Shown here: positions 1 to 9,165 of the stretch, piece by piece
How positions within the stretch are numbered: the first letter of the stretch is position 1
How the letters are laid out: every line of letters starts with the position of its first letter
Source of the DNA: UBA877 sp034436335
GTDB taxonomy: Bacteria; Chloroflexota; Anaerolineae; Anaerolineales; Villigracilaceae
Length of the DNA: 64,000 nt
Assembly (NCBI GenBank): GCA_034436335.1
Contig: DAOTVO010000047.1
Span: 23,084-87,083, forward strand
Direction of reading: 5' to 3'
Program-made: the position numbers and the translations under genes
The notes under the pieces: model-generated
Told to the model about the DNA's origin: nothing
The model's database searches: none
Seen by the model: only the letters and a program-made list of their open reading frames with translations

Positions 1-395
1 GGGTTACGCAGGCGGGGAGAGACCGCTTTGATTTCAAAGGGGACGCTGACAATCATCAAGCGGTCCACCATGGCAGGGAATTTGCGGGCAAAGAGGGCGG
101 CAACGAGAGCCCCCAAGCCATGGCCGATGAGGGCAACTTTGCCGATACCCATTTCTTCCATGAAGTTCTGCAACAGAGCGGTCTGTTTTTCGAGGGAATA
201 GTCGGCGACATCCTTGGATGAGTCGCCAAAGCCCCACAGGTCGAGCGCGTAGGCGCGGAACGAGACGGACGCGGCCTGCATGGCGGGGACCCAGTAACGC
301 CAGGAGCCCACCCAGCCGTGCAGGAAGATGACCGGACGGCCGCGTCCGAGCACTTCGTAATGCACCATTTTGTCATCAATGATGATAGCGCTCAT
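1..395 (-). CDS. alpha/beta hydrolase-fold protein lacking the nucleophile Ser (3' end outside window)
   Basis: The first 131 residues are present; the gene runs off the left edge. The start ATG at 393-395 lies 15 nt after the stop of the upstream receiver gene, so it closes the visible part of the large minus-strand operon. The oxyanion-hole motif HGWVGSW (residues 26-32) and the DLWGFGDS strand are typical of the fold. At the nucleophile elbow the sequence is GHGLGA, with Gly at position 93 where the paralogue at 12177-12971 has Ser93 (GHSMGG). Both proteins share HYEV-GRGRPVI and YALD-WGFG-S at identical positions, so they are duplicates at opposite ends of one operon. Without Ser/Asp/Cys at the elbow, hydrolysis by the normal mechanism is unlikely. 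A ligand-binding or regulatory role is inference; the C-terminal half cannot be checked. Confidence 0.85.
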   Translation of the reverse strand, partial: MSAIIIDDKMVHYEVLGRGRPVIFLHGWVGSWRYWVPAMQAASVSFRAYALDLWGFGDSSKDVADYSLEKQTALLQNFMEEMGIGKVALIGHGLGALVAALFARKFPAMVDRLMIVSVPFEIKAVSPRLRN

Positions 396-410
396 GTTAC
401 CTTGTGAGGG

Positions 411-785
411 TTACTGACCGTATTTTTGCAAGACTTCCTGAACGCGGAGAATCAATTGGTCGGGAGCAAAAGGCTTAAGCATGTACTCGACTGCCCCGAC
501 TTGCAAGCCGGTTTGGATTTCAGAATCCTGGCCTTTGGCCGAGAGAAAGACCACGGGGACATCTTTCAGGTTGGGGTCGGCTTTCATAAGCGCGCAGGCT
601 TCGTAGCCGGTCATGCGCGGCATGCGCACATCCATCAAAATCAAGTCGGGCTTGTTCTGACGGGCCAGATTGACGGCTTCTTCGCCGTTGGCGGCGGCGG
701 CTACCTGGTAACCCGCAAATTGGAGAGTAAATACAATCAGGTCGCGTATATCCCGTTCATCTTCTGCTATCAATATTTTTGCCAT
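411..785 (-). CDS. single-domain response regulator (CheY-like)
   Basis: A 124-residue stand-alone receiver domain. Acidic pocket residues AEDE are at 7-10, the phospho-acceptor is Asp52 (LILMDVRMP), the switch Ser82 lies in FLSAK, and the conserved Lys104 is in LKPF. There is no output domain, so it should act by phosphorelay or protein contact. The ATG at 783-785 is preferred to an upstream in-frame GTG because an AGGAG ribosome-binding site sits just before it, overlapping the kinase stop codon; this predicts translational coupling. It directly follows the giant histidine kinase (4 nt gap) and is its obvious partner. Confidence 0.93.
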   Translation of the reverse strand: MAKILIAEDERDIRDLIVFTLQFAGYQVAAAANGEEAVNLARQNKPDLILMDVRMPRMTGYEACALMKADPNLKDVPVVFLSAKGQDSEIQTGLQVGAVEYMLKPFAPDQLILRVQEVLQKYGQ

Positions 786-789
786 GTTG

Positions 790-3700
790 TCACTCCTCAT
801 CCTGATAGACAGGCAGGGTAAATGAGAATGTGGAACCCTGGCCGGGGATGCCTTTGCTTTCGAGCCAAATTTCTCCTTTGTGCATCGTCACGAGTTGCTT
901 GACAATCGCCAGGCCAAGACCGGTGCCGCGGGTAGCCAAAACCAGCGCATCTTCGCCACGGTAGAAGCGGTCGAAGACGCGGTCGACTTCTGCGGGGCTG
1001 ATGCCAATGCCATTATCTTTGACATCCACGCGCACCTTATTGTTTTCGAGGGCCTCCATGCGAATCTGGATTTGACCGTTGGCCGGGGTGTAGTTATAGG
1101 CATTATCCACCAGGTTGGCAAGAATCTGGCGGACGCGTTCCAGGTCGCCATAGACGCGCGGCAAGTCGGGGGGAGCATCCACCATGACGGCCATCGGTTT
1201 CTTTTCTTCCTGTGAGCGGCGCAGGAGTTCGGCGACCACGTCATCAGCGATTTCACGCAGGTCCACCGGCTGGAGAGAGAGAGTGATGCGCCCGGCCTCG
1301 ATACGCGAAATATCGAGCAAATCGTTGACCAGGATGCTGAGCCGGTCGGTGTTGGAACGGACGATTTCCAGGAAATGAGTCTGGTTCTCGTTCAATGCAC
1401 CGGCCGCGCCCATCAGGAGAATATCCACATAGCCCTTGATGGAGGTCATGGGTGTGCGCAATTCATGGCTGACAGTGGCGACAAACTCGGATTTGAGCCG
1501 GTCCACTTCGACCTCGTGGGTAATGTCGCGGAAAATGGAGACCGTGCCGAGGAATTCGCTCTTCCAAATGACAGGAGCGAGGTGCACAAGAACCACGCGG
1601 CCGTTTTCAAGATTCAATTGTTCGGCATACGTGTCCCCCACCTGGTAACTGGTGGGGTCTTCCGACCAGGAGCGGATGGTCATCATCCAGGTCTGGGCAG
1701 CAGCGCCAAAGAGGCCGACGAATTTATCGAGCGATTGTCCGAGAACAGTGGATGCCTTGAGCATCAAAATGCGCTCGGCGGAGGAGTTGATAAAGTTGAT
1801 GCGGTTACCGGCGTCAGTGACCAGCACGCCATCGGCCACCGCTTCGAGGATGGCCTGGCGGCGGCTGGCTTCCACCTGCTCGGCGCGCACCATCGCACCC
1901 AGACGTTCGGCCTGGTCGCGGATGAGTTCATAAAGTTTGGCGTTGTTGATAGCCACAGAGACCTGCGAACCGATGGCCTGCACTAGATTAACGTGTTCCT
2001 GAGAGAAATAGCCGATCTGACGATGGAAAACCATAATGACGCCAATGACTTCCTCGCCAACAATGAGCGGGGCGGCAACAACACTGCGATGGCTTTCGCT
2101 ACTGAGGGGAATTTTCTTCCAGCGCGGGTCGTGGCTTATGTCTTCAATACAAACGCTTTGGCGGTTCTGAATAACCCATCCGGCCAGGCCTTCTCCAATT
2201 TTGAGCGGGGTGGGGCGGCTTCCCTCGGTCATCACAGGCGTCACATAACCGTAGCCGGCGCGATAGTGAATGGCGTTGTCTTTTTCATCCAGCAGGAGGA
2301 TACTGCCCTGTTCAGCGCCAATGGCATCATTAAGCAACGCCAGGGTGCGGTTGAGGGCGCGGTCCAAGTCGAGGGTGGATGATGCTTCGGTAAGGATTCG
2401 CAACAGTGTTTCGGTGTTGCGCTGTTCACGCGCCAATTCAGCCGTACGTTCAATGACGCGCTGTTCGAGTTCCTCGGCCAAACGGCGGGTCTCGGCGAAA
2501 AGGCGTCCATTCTGGATGGCAACCGCAGCCTGGTTGGCAAGCGTGCTCAGGATTTGCTGGTCTTCTTCCGTGTAGACATTCGGCTGATAGCTTTGCGCCG
2601 AGAGCATGCCGATGGTTCGTCCGGCGATGGTTATCGGAACAGCCAAAATGGAACGCGGATTGCCATAACCAAAGGGGTGTCCGCCGGACTCTTCAATCAT
2701 AGTGTCTCGGATAAGCAAGGGAGCGCCAGAGCGAATTACGCGTCCGCTAATTCCCTGGTCTTTAGGCAGACGCTGATTAGGCGAGCGGCCTTCCGGGTCC
2801 ACCAGGTAAACACCCTCGATATCATCGCGTTCTTCGTCCAGCAGAGAGATGACAAAAGATTCGACGGTCATCAACTGGCTGGCGGCGCGGTGAATAGCCC
2901 GGTAAATTTCTTCCGGGTCGAGGCTCAGACCAATTTCATACGAGGCGCGGTTGAGCGTAGAAAGTTGTTCGGCGCGGGAAACGGTGGCCTGATAGAGACG
3001 GGCGCTTTCGAGCGCAATCGCTGCCTGGTTGCAGATGGTGCGCCCCAGTTCGATTTCAGCAGGAGAAGACCGATAGCCAGATGGCAGATGTAAAAATGCC
3101 AGGGCGCGCAAGGTTGTTCCAGCGGCAAGCGGCAGGATGAGCAAAGAGTCGGTATCGGTTAGGTAATCGTAGAGCGGCTCCAAGTCCGGTTCGCGGCGGA
3201 CATCATCAGTGCTAAAGACGCCCAGCGACTCACCCAAGCGTTCAAAGATAGGCGCAGAGGGCAGCAATTGCTCGCGGAGATTGTCTGAGGCAGGCATCAC
3301 CACGCGCAAAGTCGGCGTCCCCAGGCGATTTTGAGTGATTATCGAGACTTTACGGGGAGAAAGAGCCTGATAGAGTTCCTGAGCCGTTAGACGCAGGATT
3401 TGATTTTCGTCCAATGAGCCGCTCAGTTCGGAGGAGAGTCGGTTGAGCAAAGCAAGACGTTTGGAACGCTCGTCGAGTTCGGCCGCGCGGCGCAAACTCT
3501 CCTCGTAGAGTTTTGCGTTCTCCAACGCAACAGCCGCCTGGCTGGCAAAAGTCGAAACCAATTGAGTCAATTCAACAGAGAAGAAATTTGGCTCTTCCTT
3601 TTCGAGAGCAATTACGCCCATGACCTCGCCTTTGGAGACCAGAGGCACGCCCAACCAGGAAAGGCGTTCCGCTTCGATGATGGAAGGGAAGCGCGGGTCG

Positions 3701-6700
3701 CGACGTACATCGCCGACCACGATGGCCTCTGATGTACGGTTCATCTCGGCCAGCAACAATGAATCTTCAATAGCCACACTCAGACCAATGCGCTCTTCGT
3801 TATCTGGGAAACCACGGGCAGCAGCCACAGTCATGTGATTAGCCTCGCGCAGCCACAAGATGGCAGTATCGAAAGGCAAAAGTTCTTTCAAGTGGTCGAG
3901 AAGACCGGCTACCAGTTCGCTAGACTTCAAGGTGGCTGCCATGGCATTGGAAGCCGAGGTAAGCGCCTGCAATTGTACAGCGCGTTGTTGAGAGGCCTGC
4001 ATCAGGCGCACATTTTCAAGCGATAGAGCCACCTGTTGTGACAGTGAAAGCAGCAATGCTTCATCATCTCTCGTAAAAGCAGCCGGCGTATTGAAGTTAT
4101 CCAGCACCATCACACCAAGCAGATTTTCGCCAGTCTGAATAGGAATCAAGATGCTGGAGACCGGCAGGCGCCCGGAAGTGGCTTCTCGATAGCGAATAAG
4201 GAATTCCGCCGGCAAAGTGTAATGGCGGGCAAAATTGACATCATCCACACGCAGGGGTTTCCGGCTGAGCAGCACCTGACCGGGCAGTGATTCGCCCGGC
4301 TGATAGGTAATCTGCATCATGCTGGAAACATCCGCATACCCATCGGCAACCTGCGGAACGAGGACGCCGGTCGCCGGGTCGAGGAGCAAAACGACGCCTG
4401 CATGAGCATTGAACACCACTCTCAAAGCGTTCTTCAGCAACGCTTCGATGATGCTGCCCGCATCCAAATTACTGAGTTCATTGCTGAAATCGAGCAACAG
4501 ATTGACTTCGCGCAGACGGCGGCGGGTCTCGGTAAGCAGGCTGATGTCTTGCAAAGCAATCGAAACCTGACGAGAAATTTGCAAGTAAACCTGGCGATCT
4601 TCGTCGGTCAGCGCGGGCAGCGGCTCAGTACTCAACGCTAAAACGGCAGCAAAAGGCTTCTCGCGGAGGAAAATCGGAAGACAGATAAACGCCTTGGCAT
4701 GCAAACTGCTTAAAAGTGAAGTTTCCCGCCACTCATCATCTTGGTCGAGATTCATGACAAGAATCATGTCCCCGGTCTGGAGAGCGTGACGAAGCGGATT
4801 ACGCTGCCCGAAAAGGGCTTCAGGATTGACGCCACGCGGGATATTTCCTTCCACCTGAACCAAGCGCGGACCTTCGGGCGTATTCTCTGCAACCATGGAA
4901 ACGCTCATCTCGAGCCGGGTCAACACCTCCCGCCCCAGGGCCATCAGCATCGAGGGAACATCCGCCTGCCGGTTGACTGTTTCTGTAATTTCCAAACCGG
5001 CTCGAATACGCCGAGCGCGGCGCTCCAATTGGCGAATGGAGAGCATCTGTTCCAAGTCTTTGTGCAGAAGCGCAGGCAAATGGCTTTGGCTGAAAGCAAG
5101 CAATTGTTGCTGACGCTCCAGGCTAGTAGAAAGCCGCTCCACCTGGGCCTTATAAGCCGCCACGCGCTGTTTGCTCTGAATAATCAAGGCAGCCTGGGCG
5201 ACAAAGATTTCAATGGTCTCCAAAGTCAAACGACTCGGACGCAGGCCATCTCGTGGAGCGTCCAGGCTAATCAGGCCAATTGGATTGCCTTCTGTATCGG
5301 TAATGGGATACAGCAATGCATCTTCTTCGTTCCAGGCTTCAGGGGCATCGCTGGAAGAGCCTTCCGTTACGGTGACAATTTGCACATCCGACGACACAAG
5401 CGGCCGCTGGTCATACGGGATAAAGTATCCCTGTCCCACCTTGAATTCGGGTTTAAGCAATTGTTCGACGCTCGACCACGCCTGCTGATGCGACTTGAGC
5501 AACTGAAGCGTTTCGAGCGGCAAGCCAACGCCAGTGACGCGGCGTTGCATCATCGTCTCTGGCTCAATGACGCTCACCAGTACAGCCTGGAAGGGTGTGG
5601 CTTCCTGAATACCATACGCAAGCGCCTCAAGCGCCTGTTCGAGCGGCAGATCGGCAACCAGGGCAGAGGTTGTTTCAAACAACTTGGAAAGAATCTGGGT
5701 CCGGCGGCTCAGCAATTCATTGCGCCGTACCTGCTCTTGGAAACGCTGGGCATTGCCGAGGGCAATGGCTGCTTGAATGGCCAAAATTTGGATGGTCTCA
5801 ACAGCCGTCTGGTCGAAGCGATTGGGGACGAAGGAATGGAGATGGATCAGACCGGCTTTGCTTTGCTGGTAGGCAATTGGCATGACCAACGCGGAGCGAA
5901 CGCCTTCGTGAGCAGGCTGATACTCGCTTTGCAAGTAATCGGCCACCACCATCGGTTCGTCTGTTTCCAGGGCATGCTTTTCGATTGGCAGGAGCGCAGA
6001 GGCGGGGGTATCGCCCAAATGGAAAACGACCTTCAATTGCTCCCCTTCGCCGCCTGCCAGGTCAAAATGCAGGAGCGTACCACAATCGGCGCGGGTTGTG
6101 CGCAACGCCTCATCGTACACCACCTGGAGAAGATATTTCCAATCCATTGTGGTGTTGAGTTCGCGGCTGATGCGCGTCATGCCCGTCAATTGGTCTATGC
6201 GCCGGCGCAGCATCTCATCGGTTTGGCCGCTGAGAAACTCTTTCTCCATGAGCGAAGCCGCCTGTCCGGCAGTCGTGGAAACCACCTGCAAGTCCGGCGG
6301 GGCAAAACGATTCTCTGCTTTGGCAAACAGGATAAACTCACCCATGCTTCGCTCGCGTGCCACAAAAGGAACTACCAGCAGCGAGCGCATTTCCAGTTTT
6401 TTGGCTAGAGATTTGTAGATTTCTGGGAAGCGCTGGTCCTCGACAACATTGCCAGAAAGCAACGGCTGGCGGCTAGCCGTCACCGTATGATGAAATTGGA
6501 CATTATCCGCCAGGAAAGTTATTAACATGCCCAACGCATCGGGGTCAAATCCAAAAGCCGATTCTTTATGCAGGCGAAGAATACCCCGTTTCTCATCCAC
6601 AAAACAGGCAGCAGCCAAATCGGCGCGCAGCAATCGGCCAATCTCCTGGACTGTATAGCGCAGAAATTCGTCCACGGTGGCAGAGGAGGTGGCCAAACTA

Positions 6701-8235
6701 GCAATCCGCCGCAATACTTCCAAACGCTGGGTGCGCTGGCGGGTTTGCTGGATGAGCGAAACATTATCTATGATCGAAGCCGCCTGACTGGCAACGATAT
6801 TCAGCAGGCGCATCTCCTCGGAAGAGAACGCCTCCTCTGGCCGAAGGTGGTTGGCAATCTGCAAATACCCAAGTGAGCGCCCGGCGCAAACCAGAGGAAC
6901 GAGCGCAGAGTCATGCAACGATGCAGCGCGTGAATAATCCTGGAATCCCATCTCACGCCAGGCTTCATCATCCATCGCATTGTAGGTAATCAGTGTCTCC
7001 TGTTTGAGGAAACGCTCCTCCAGCAGGCTGCCGACCGGCATCGGAACGCGGTACAGGTCTACCACCTGGGCCGGAACGCCAGTAAAAGGAATCTGCGCTT
7101 CGAGAGCGCGGCGCTCCTCGCTGTAGAGAAGAAAGCCGAGCATCTGCACATCAAAGAGCATGGAAATGCTCTGCACCAGGCGCGGGAATAATTCATCCGG
7201 CTCATTTACCTCGCCCAGCAAACGCGCCAATTCATTCAGGCCAATCAATTCCTTGGCATGGCGTTGCTGCTGGTCGAGCAGAGAGGCATTTCGCAAAGCC
7301 ACCGCCGCCGGGCCAGCCACCAGTTGCAACACTTCAAAGTCCTCGCGGGAATAAACCTCTGCGCTGGTCAAGCCCGCTTCGAGGGTCCCAATCAATGATT
7401 TGCCCACCATCAAGGGCAAGCCAACAAAAGAACGAAAGCCTGTTTTCTCCCCTAGTTGACGGAGTGTTTCCTCGCGCGCTGCGCTCGTATCCGGAAGATA
7501 GAGCGGCTTACGCTTCTCGACCAGGACAGCCGAATATCCTGCAGGAGACTGGAAAGGCCCCCTTTCGAGCCGCCGGCCGGAACGAGGTCCGGCAACGAAA
7601 CGATAAGGCGTAAGACCCTCTCGTTCAGGATCCCAAAGTTTGATTTCCAACACATCCGCCGGAACGAGGCGTTCCAGGTTTTCCAGAATTGCCCGCATAG
7701 TTGGCTGTAACTCTGTCCGAACAGAAACCGACTGATTGAAATCCAAAAGAATCTTGAGCGCCGCAACCGACCCGCCTTCCCCCGCCTGAAGACCGGAGGA
7801 GATGTCGAGACGATTCATGGCTACCAGAAGCATCGGCACCGATCCAGGCACCTGGTAAGAAGCGCATTCAAGAGGACGGCCATTCAGGGAAAAACGATTT
7901 TGTTGCTCGACTGCACACAGCCTCAAGAATTCGTCGCTAGGGCGGATGCGACTGGCCAGCACTTCGAGATTCGGTTGTTCTCCTTCGGCGAGGTTGAACC
8001 ACTCACGCGCAGTGTCATTGATGAATTCTATGCGTCCCCCCGCCTGCACCAGCAGAACACCGCTCTCGTGTCCGGTCGGCTCGCGAAGCACTGGCGCGGG
8101 TTTCTCCGCTACTGTTATAGGAGGTGAGGAAACATGCCGCATTCCGGGAATAAAACGCAAAATAGCCCATACCAGGGCAAGGAAAATCCCCCCCATGAGC
8201 AGGACTAGGAAACCCAGAAATAGCGGATTTGGCAT
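790..8235 (-). CDS. giant membrane-anchored multi-GAF/PAS sensor histidine kinase
   Basis: A 2481-residue protein. Residues about 4-28 form one hydrophobic membrane segment. A PAS-like domain follows (about 45-130). Then come about eleven GAF-like units of 150-170 residues, starting near 155, 330, 500, 680, 845, 1070, 1250, 1430, 1595, 1765 and 1945. Most end in the signature of an Ala-rich helix followed by N-A-x-L. A second PAS (about 2130-2240) precedes the HisKA motif SHELRTPMTSIKGY with His2257. The HATPase domain has an N box near 2374 (NLVDNAYNYTP), G1 DNGIG near 2407 and G2 GTGLGL near 2437. It should autophosphorylate His2257 and pass the phosphate to the adjacent receivers. What the GAF units bind is unknown. 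It sits 12 nt after the receiver-GGDEF gene. Confidence 0.95.
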   Translation of the reverse strand: MPNPLFLGFLVLLMGGIFLALVWAILRFIPGMRHVSSPPITVAEKPAPVLREPTGHESGVLLVQAGGRIEFINDTAREWFNLAEGEQPNLEVLASRIRPSDEFLRLCAVEQQNRFSLNGRPLECASYQVPGSVPMLLVAMNRLDISSGLQAGEGGSVAALKILLDFNQSVSVRTELQPTMRAILENLERLVPADVLEIKLWDPEREGLTPYRFVAGPRSGRRLERGPFQSPAGYSAVLVEKRKPLYLPDTSAAREETLRQLGEKTGFRSFVGLPLMVGKSLIGTLEAGLTSAEVYSREDFEVLQLVAGPAAVALRNASLLDQQQRHAKELIGLNELARLLGEVNEPDELFPRLVQSISMLFDVQMLGFLLYSEERRALEAQIPFTGVPAQVVDLYRVPMPVGSLLEERFLKQETLITYNAMDDEAWREMGFQDYSRAASLHDSALVPLVCAGRSLGYLQIANHLRPEEAFSSEEMRLLNIVASQAASIIDNVSLIQQTRQRTQRLEVLRRIASLATSSATVDEFLRYTVQEIGRLLRADLAAACFVDEKRGILRLHKESAFGFDPDALGMLITFLADNVQFHHTVTASRQPLLSGNVVEDQRFPEIYKSLAKKLEMRSLLVVPFVARERSMGEFILFAKAENRFAPPDLQVVSTTAGQAASLMEKEFLSGQTDEMLRRRIDQLTGMTRISRELNTTMDWKYLLQVVYDEALRTTRADCGTLLHFDLAGGEGEQLKVVFHLGDTPASALLPIEKHALETDEPMVVADYLQSEYQPAHEGVRSALVMPIAYQQSKAGLIHLHSFVPNRFDQTAVETIQILAIQAAIALGNAQRFQEQVRRNELLSRRTQILSKLFETTSALVADLPLEQALEALAYGIQEATPFQAVLVSVIEPETMMQRRVTGVGLPLETLQLLKSHQQAWSSVEQLLKPEFKVGQGYFIPYDQRPLVSSDVQIVTVTEGSSSDAPEAWNEEDALLYPITDTEGNPIGLISLDAPRDGLRPSRLTLETIEIFVAQAALIIQSKQRVAAYKAQVERLSTSLERQQQLLAFSQSHLPALLHKDLEQMLSIRQLERRARRIRAGLEITETVNRQADVPSMLMALGREVLTRLEMSVSMVAENTPEGPRLVQVEGNIPRGVNPEALFGQRNPLRHALQTGDMILVMNLDQDDEWRETSLLSSLHAKAFICLPIFLREKPFAAVLALSTEPLPALTDEDRQVYLQISRQVSIALQDISLLTETRRRLREVNLLLDFSNELSNLDAGSIIEALLKNALRVVFNAHAGVVLLLDPATGVLVPQVADGYADVSSMMQITYQPGESLPGQVLLSRKPLRVDDVNFARHYTLPAEFLIRYREATSGRLPVSSILIPIQTGENLLGVMVLDNFNTPAAFTRDDEALLLSLSQQVALSLENVRLMQASQQRAVQLQALTSASNAMAATLKSSELVAGLLDHLKELLPFDTAILWLREANHMTVAAARGFPDNEERIGLSVAIEDSLLLAEMNRTSEAIVVGDVRRDPRFPSIIEAERLSWLGVPLVSKGEVMGVIALEKEEPNFFSVELTQLVSTFASQAAVALENAKLYEESLRRAAELDERSKRLALLNRLSSELSGSLDENQILRLTAQELYQALSPRKVSIITQNRLGTPTLRVVMPASDNLREQLLPSAPIFERLGESLGVFSTDDVRREPDLEPLYDYLTDTDSLLILPLAAGTTLRALAFLHLPSGYRSSPAEIELGRTICNQAAIALESARLYQATVSRAEQLSTLNRASYEIGLSLDPEEIYRAIHRAASQLMTVESFVISLLDEERDDIEGVYLVDPEGRSPNQRLPKDQGISGRVIRSGAPLLIRDTMIEESGGHPFGYGNPRSILAVPITIAGRTIGMLSAQSYQPNVYTEEDQQILSTLANQAAVAIQNGRLFAETRRLAEELEQRVIERTAELAREQRNTETLLRILTEASSTLDLDRALNRTLALLNDAIGAEQGSILLLDEKDNAIHYRAGYGYVTPVMTEGSRPTPLKIGEGLAGWVIQNRQSVCIEDISHDPRWKKIPLSSESHRSVVAAPLIVGEEVIGVIMVFHRQIGYFSQEHVNLVQAIGSQVSVAINNAKLYELIRDQAERLGAMVRAEQVEASRRQAILEAVADGVLVTDAGNRINFINSSAERILMLKASTVLGQSLDKFVGLFGAAAQTWMMTIRSWSEDPTSYQVGDTYAEQLNLENGRVVLVHLAPVIWKSEFLGTVSIFRDITHEVEVDRLKSEFVATVSHELRTPMTSIKGYVDILLMGAAGALNENQTHFLEIVRSNTDRLSILVNDLLDISRIEAGRITLSLQPVDLREIADDVVAELLRRSQEEKKPMAVMVDAPPDLPRVYGDLERVRQILANLVDNAYNYTPANGQIQIRMEALENNKVRVDVKDNGIGISPAEVDRVFDRFYRGEDALVLATRGTGLGLAIVKQLVTMHKGEIWLESKGIPGQGSTFSFTLPVYQDEE

Positions 8236-8247
8236 GTCAACAGGGGA

Positions 8248-9153
8248 TTATTTGGCGGCTATCCCTGGCATATCCTGACGGCGGACTTCGGCGGCGAGTT
8301 CGGTAATCTCGCGGATATCGGCAAAGGATTGCTGGCGAGGGGTCACAATCCCAATGGAGAGACTCATCAACGGCGTTTTTTCGGGCTGGCCATCGGGGTT
8401 GGTCGCCATGATGAAGCCCTGCTGGCGGTCAATGAAGTTGTAATGAGACTGCACTTCCTCGGCAAAACGCTGCTTCAAGCGGATGCGAATCGCCTCTGCC
8501 ATCTCTTCCCTGGTGATGATGACAAAATTATCACCGCCGGCATGGCCGATGAAATCGCCCGAGGTGCCGAGTTCATCCACGACCTCCCCCATCAACATGG
8601 CAGCAAAGCGCAACACATCATCGCCGGCCACAAAGCCATATACATCGCGGAATTGGTCGAAGTAATTGATGCGGATGTCCATAAACGCCCAGCCGCTTTG
8701 CCGGATGGTAAAGCGCAATTGCTCCTCAATCAACCGTCCGGCCGGCAGACCGGAGCGCGGGTCGGTGAGCGCCTCCCGTTCCGAGCGGCGGATGGCGCCC
8801 TGGACGCGTAACTTCAGTTCCTCGATATCGAAGGGCTTGGTGATGTAATCATCCGCGCCCAATTCGAGGCCCTGCAATTTATCACTGCGCTCATCCTTCT
8901 GGGTCAGAAAAATCACAGGGATATGGCTGGTACGCGTGTTCTGGCGCAAGGTGCGGCAGACCTCGTAGCCGTCAATATCCGGGAGCATGATGTCCAGGAC
9001 AATGAGATGAGGAAGCACCTGACGCGTTTTTTCGAGCGCGTCTGAACCACGCGGCGCCACATCCACATCGTAGCCCAGGCCGCTAAAATAGATTTTCAGC
9101 ATGTTGGAGATATCATTGTCGTCTTCAACTACCAAAAGGCGTGCTTTTCCCAT
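8248..9153 (-). CDS. response regulator with degenerate GGDEF domain
   Basis: A 301-residue protein. The N-terminal receiver has Asp54 as phospho-acceptor (IVLDIMLPD), Thr84 and Lys106. The C-terminal part (about 125-300) has the diguanylate cyclase layout, including DPRSGLPAGR and a FxQFRDxYGxxxGDxVL helix. The active-site loop, however, reads AGGDNF (205-210) instead of GG(D/E)EF, so the Glu that helps bind metal and catalyse is Asn. This suggests a receiver whose GGDEF domain only binds GTP or works as a phosphorylation-dependent scaffold rather than making c-di-GMP. It lies 12 nt after the acyl-ACP-reductase-like gene and 12 nt before the kinase. Another possibility is weak residual activity. 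Confidence 0.9.
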   Translation of the reverse strand: MGKARLLVVEDDNDISNMLKIYFSGLGYDVDVAPRGSDALEKTRQVLPHLIVLDIMLPDIDGYEVCRTLRQNTRTSHIPVIFLTQKDERSDKLQGLELGADDYITKPFDIEELKLRVQGAIRRSEREALTDPRSGLPAGRLIEEQLRFTIRQSGWAFMDIRINYFDQFRDVYGFVAGDDVLRFAAMLMGEVVDELGTSGDFIGHAGGDNFVIITREEMAEAIRIRLKQRFAEEVQSHYNFIDRQQGFIMATNPDGQPEKTPLMSLSIGIVTPRQQSFADIREITELAAEVRRQDMPGIAAK

Positions 9154-9165
9154 AGAGCCTCCCGT

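Noticed and set aside
4741..6408. Long open frame of 555 codons on the plus strand inside the histidine kinase gene
   Set aside because: It is the complement of a GC-rich coding region; the kinase frame has clear GAF motifs throughout and the antisense product has none.
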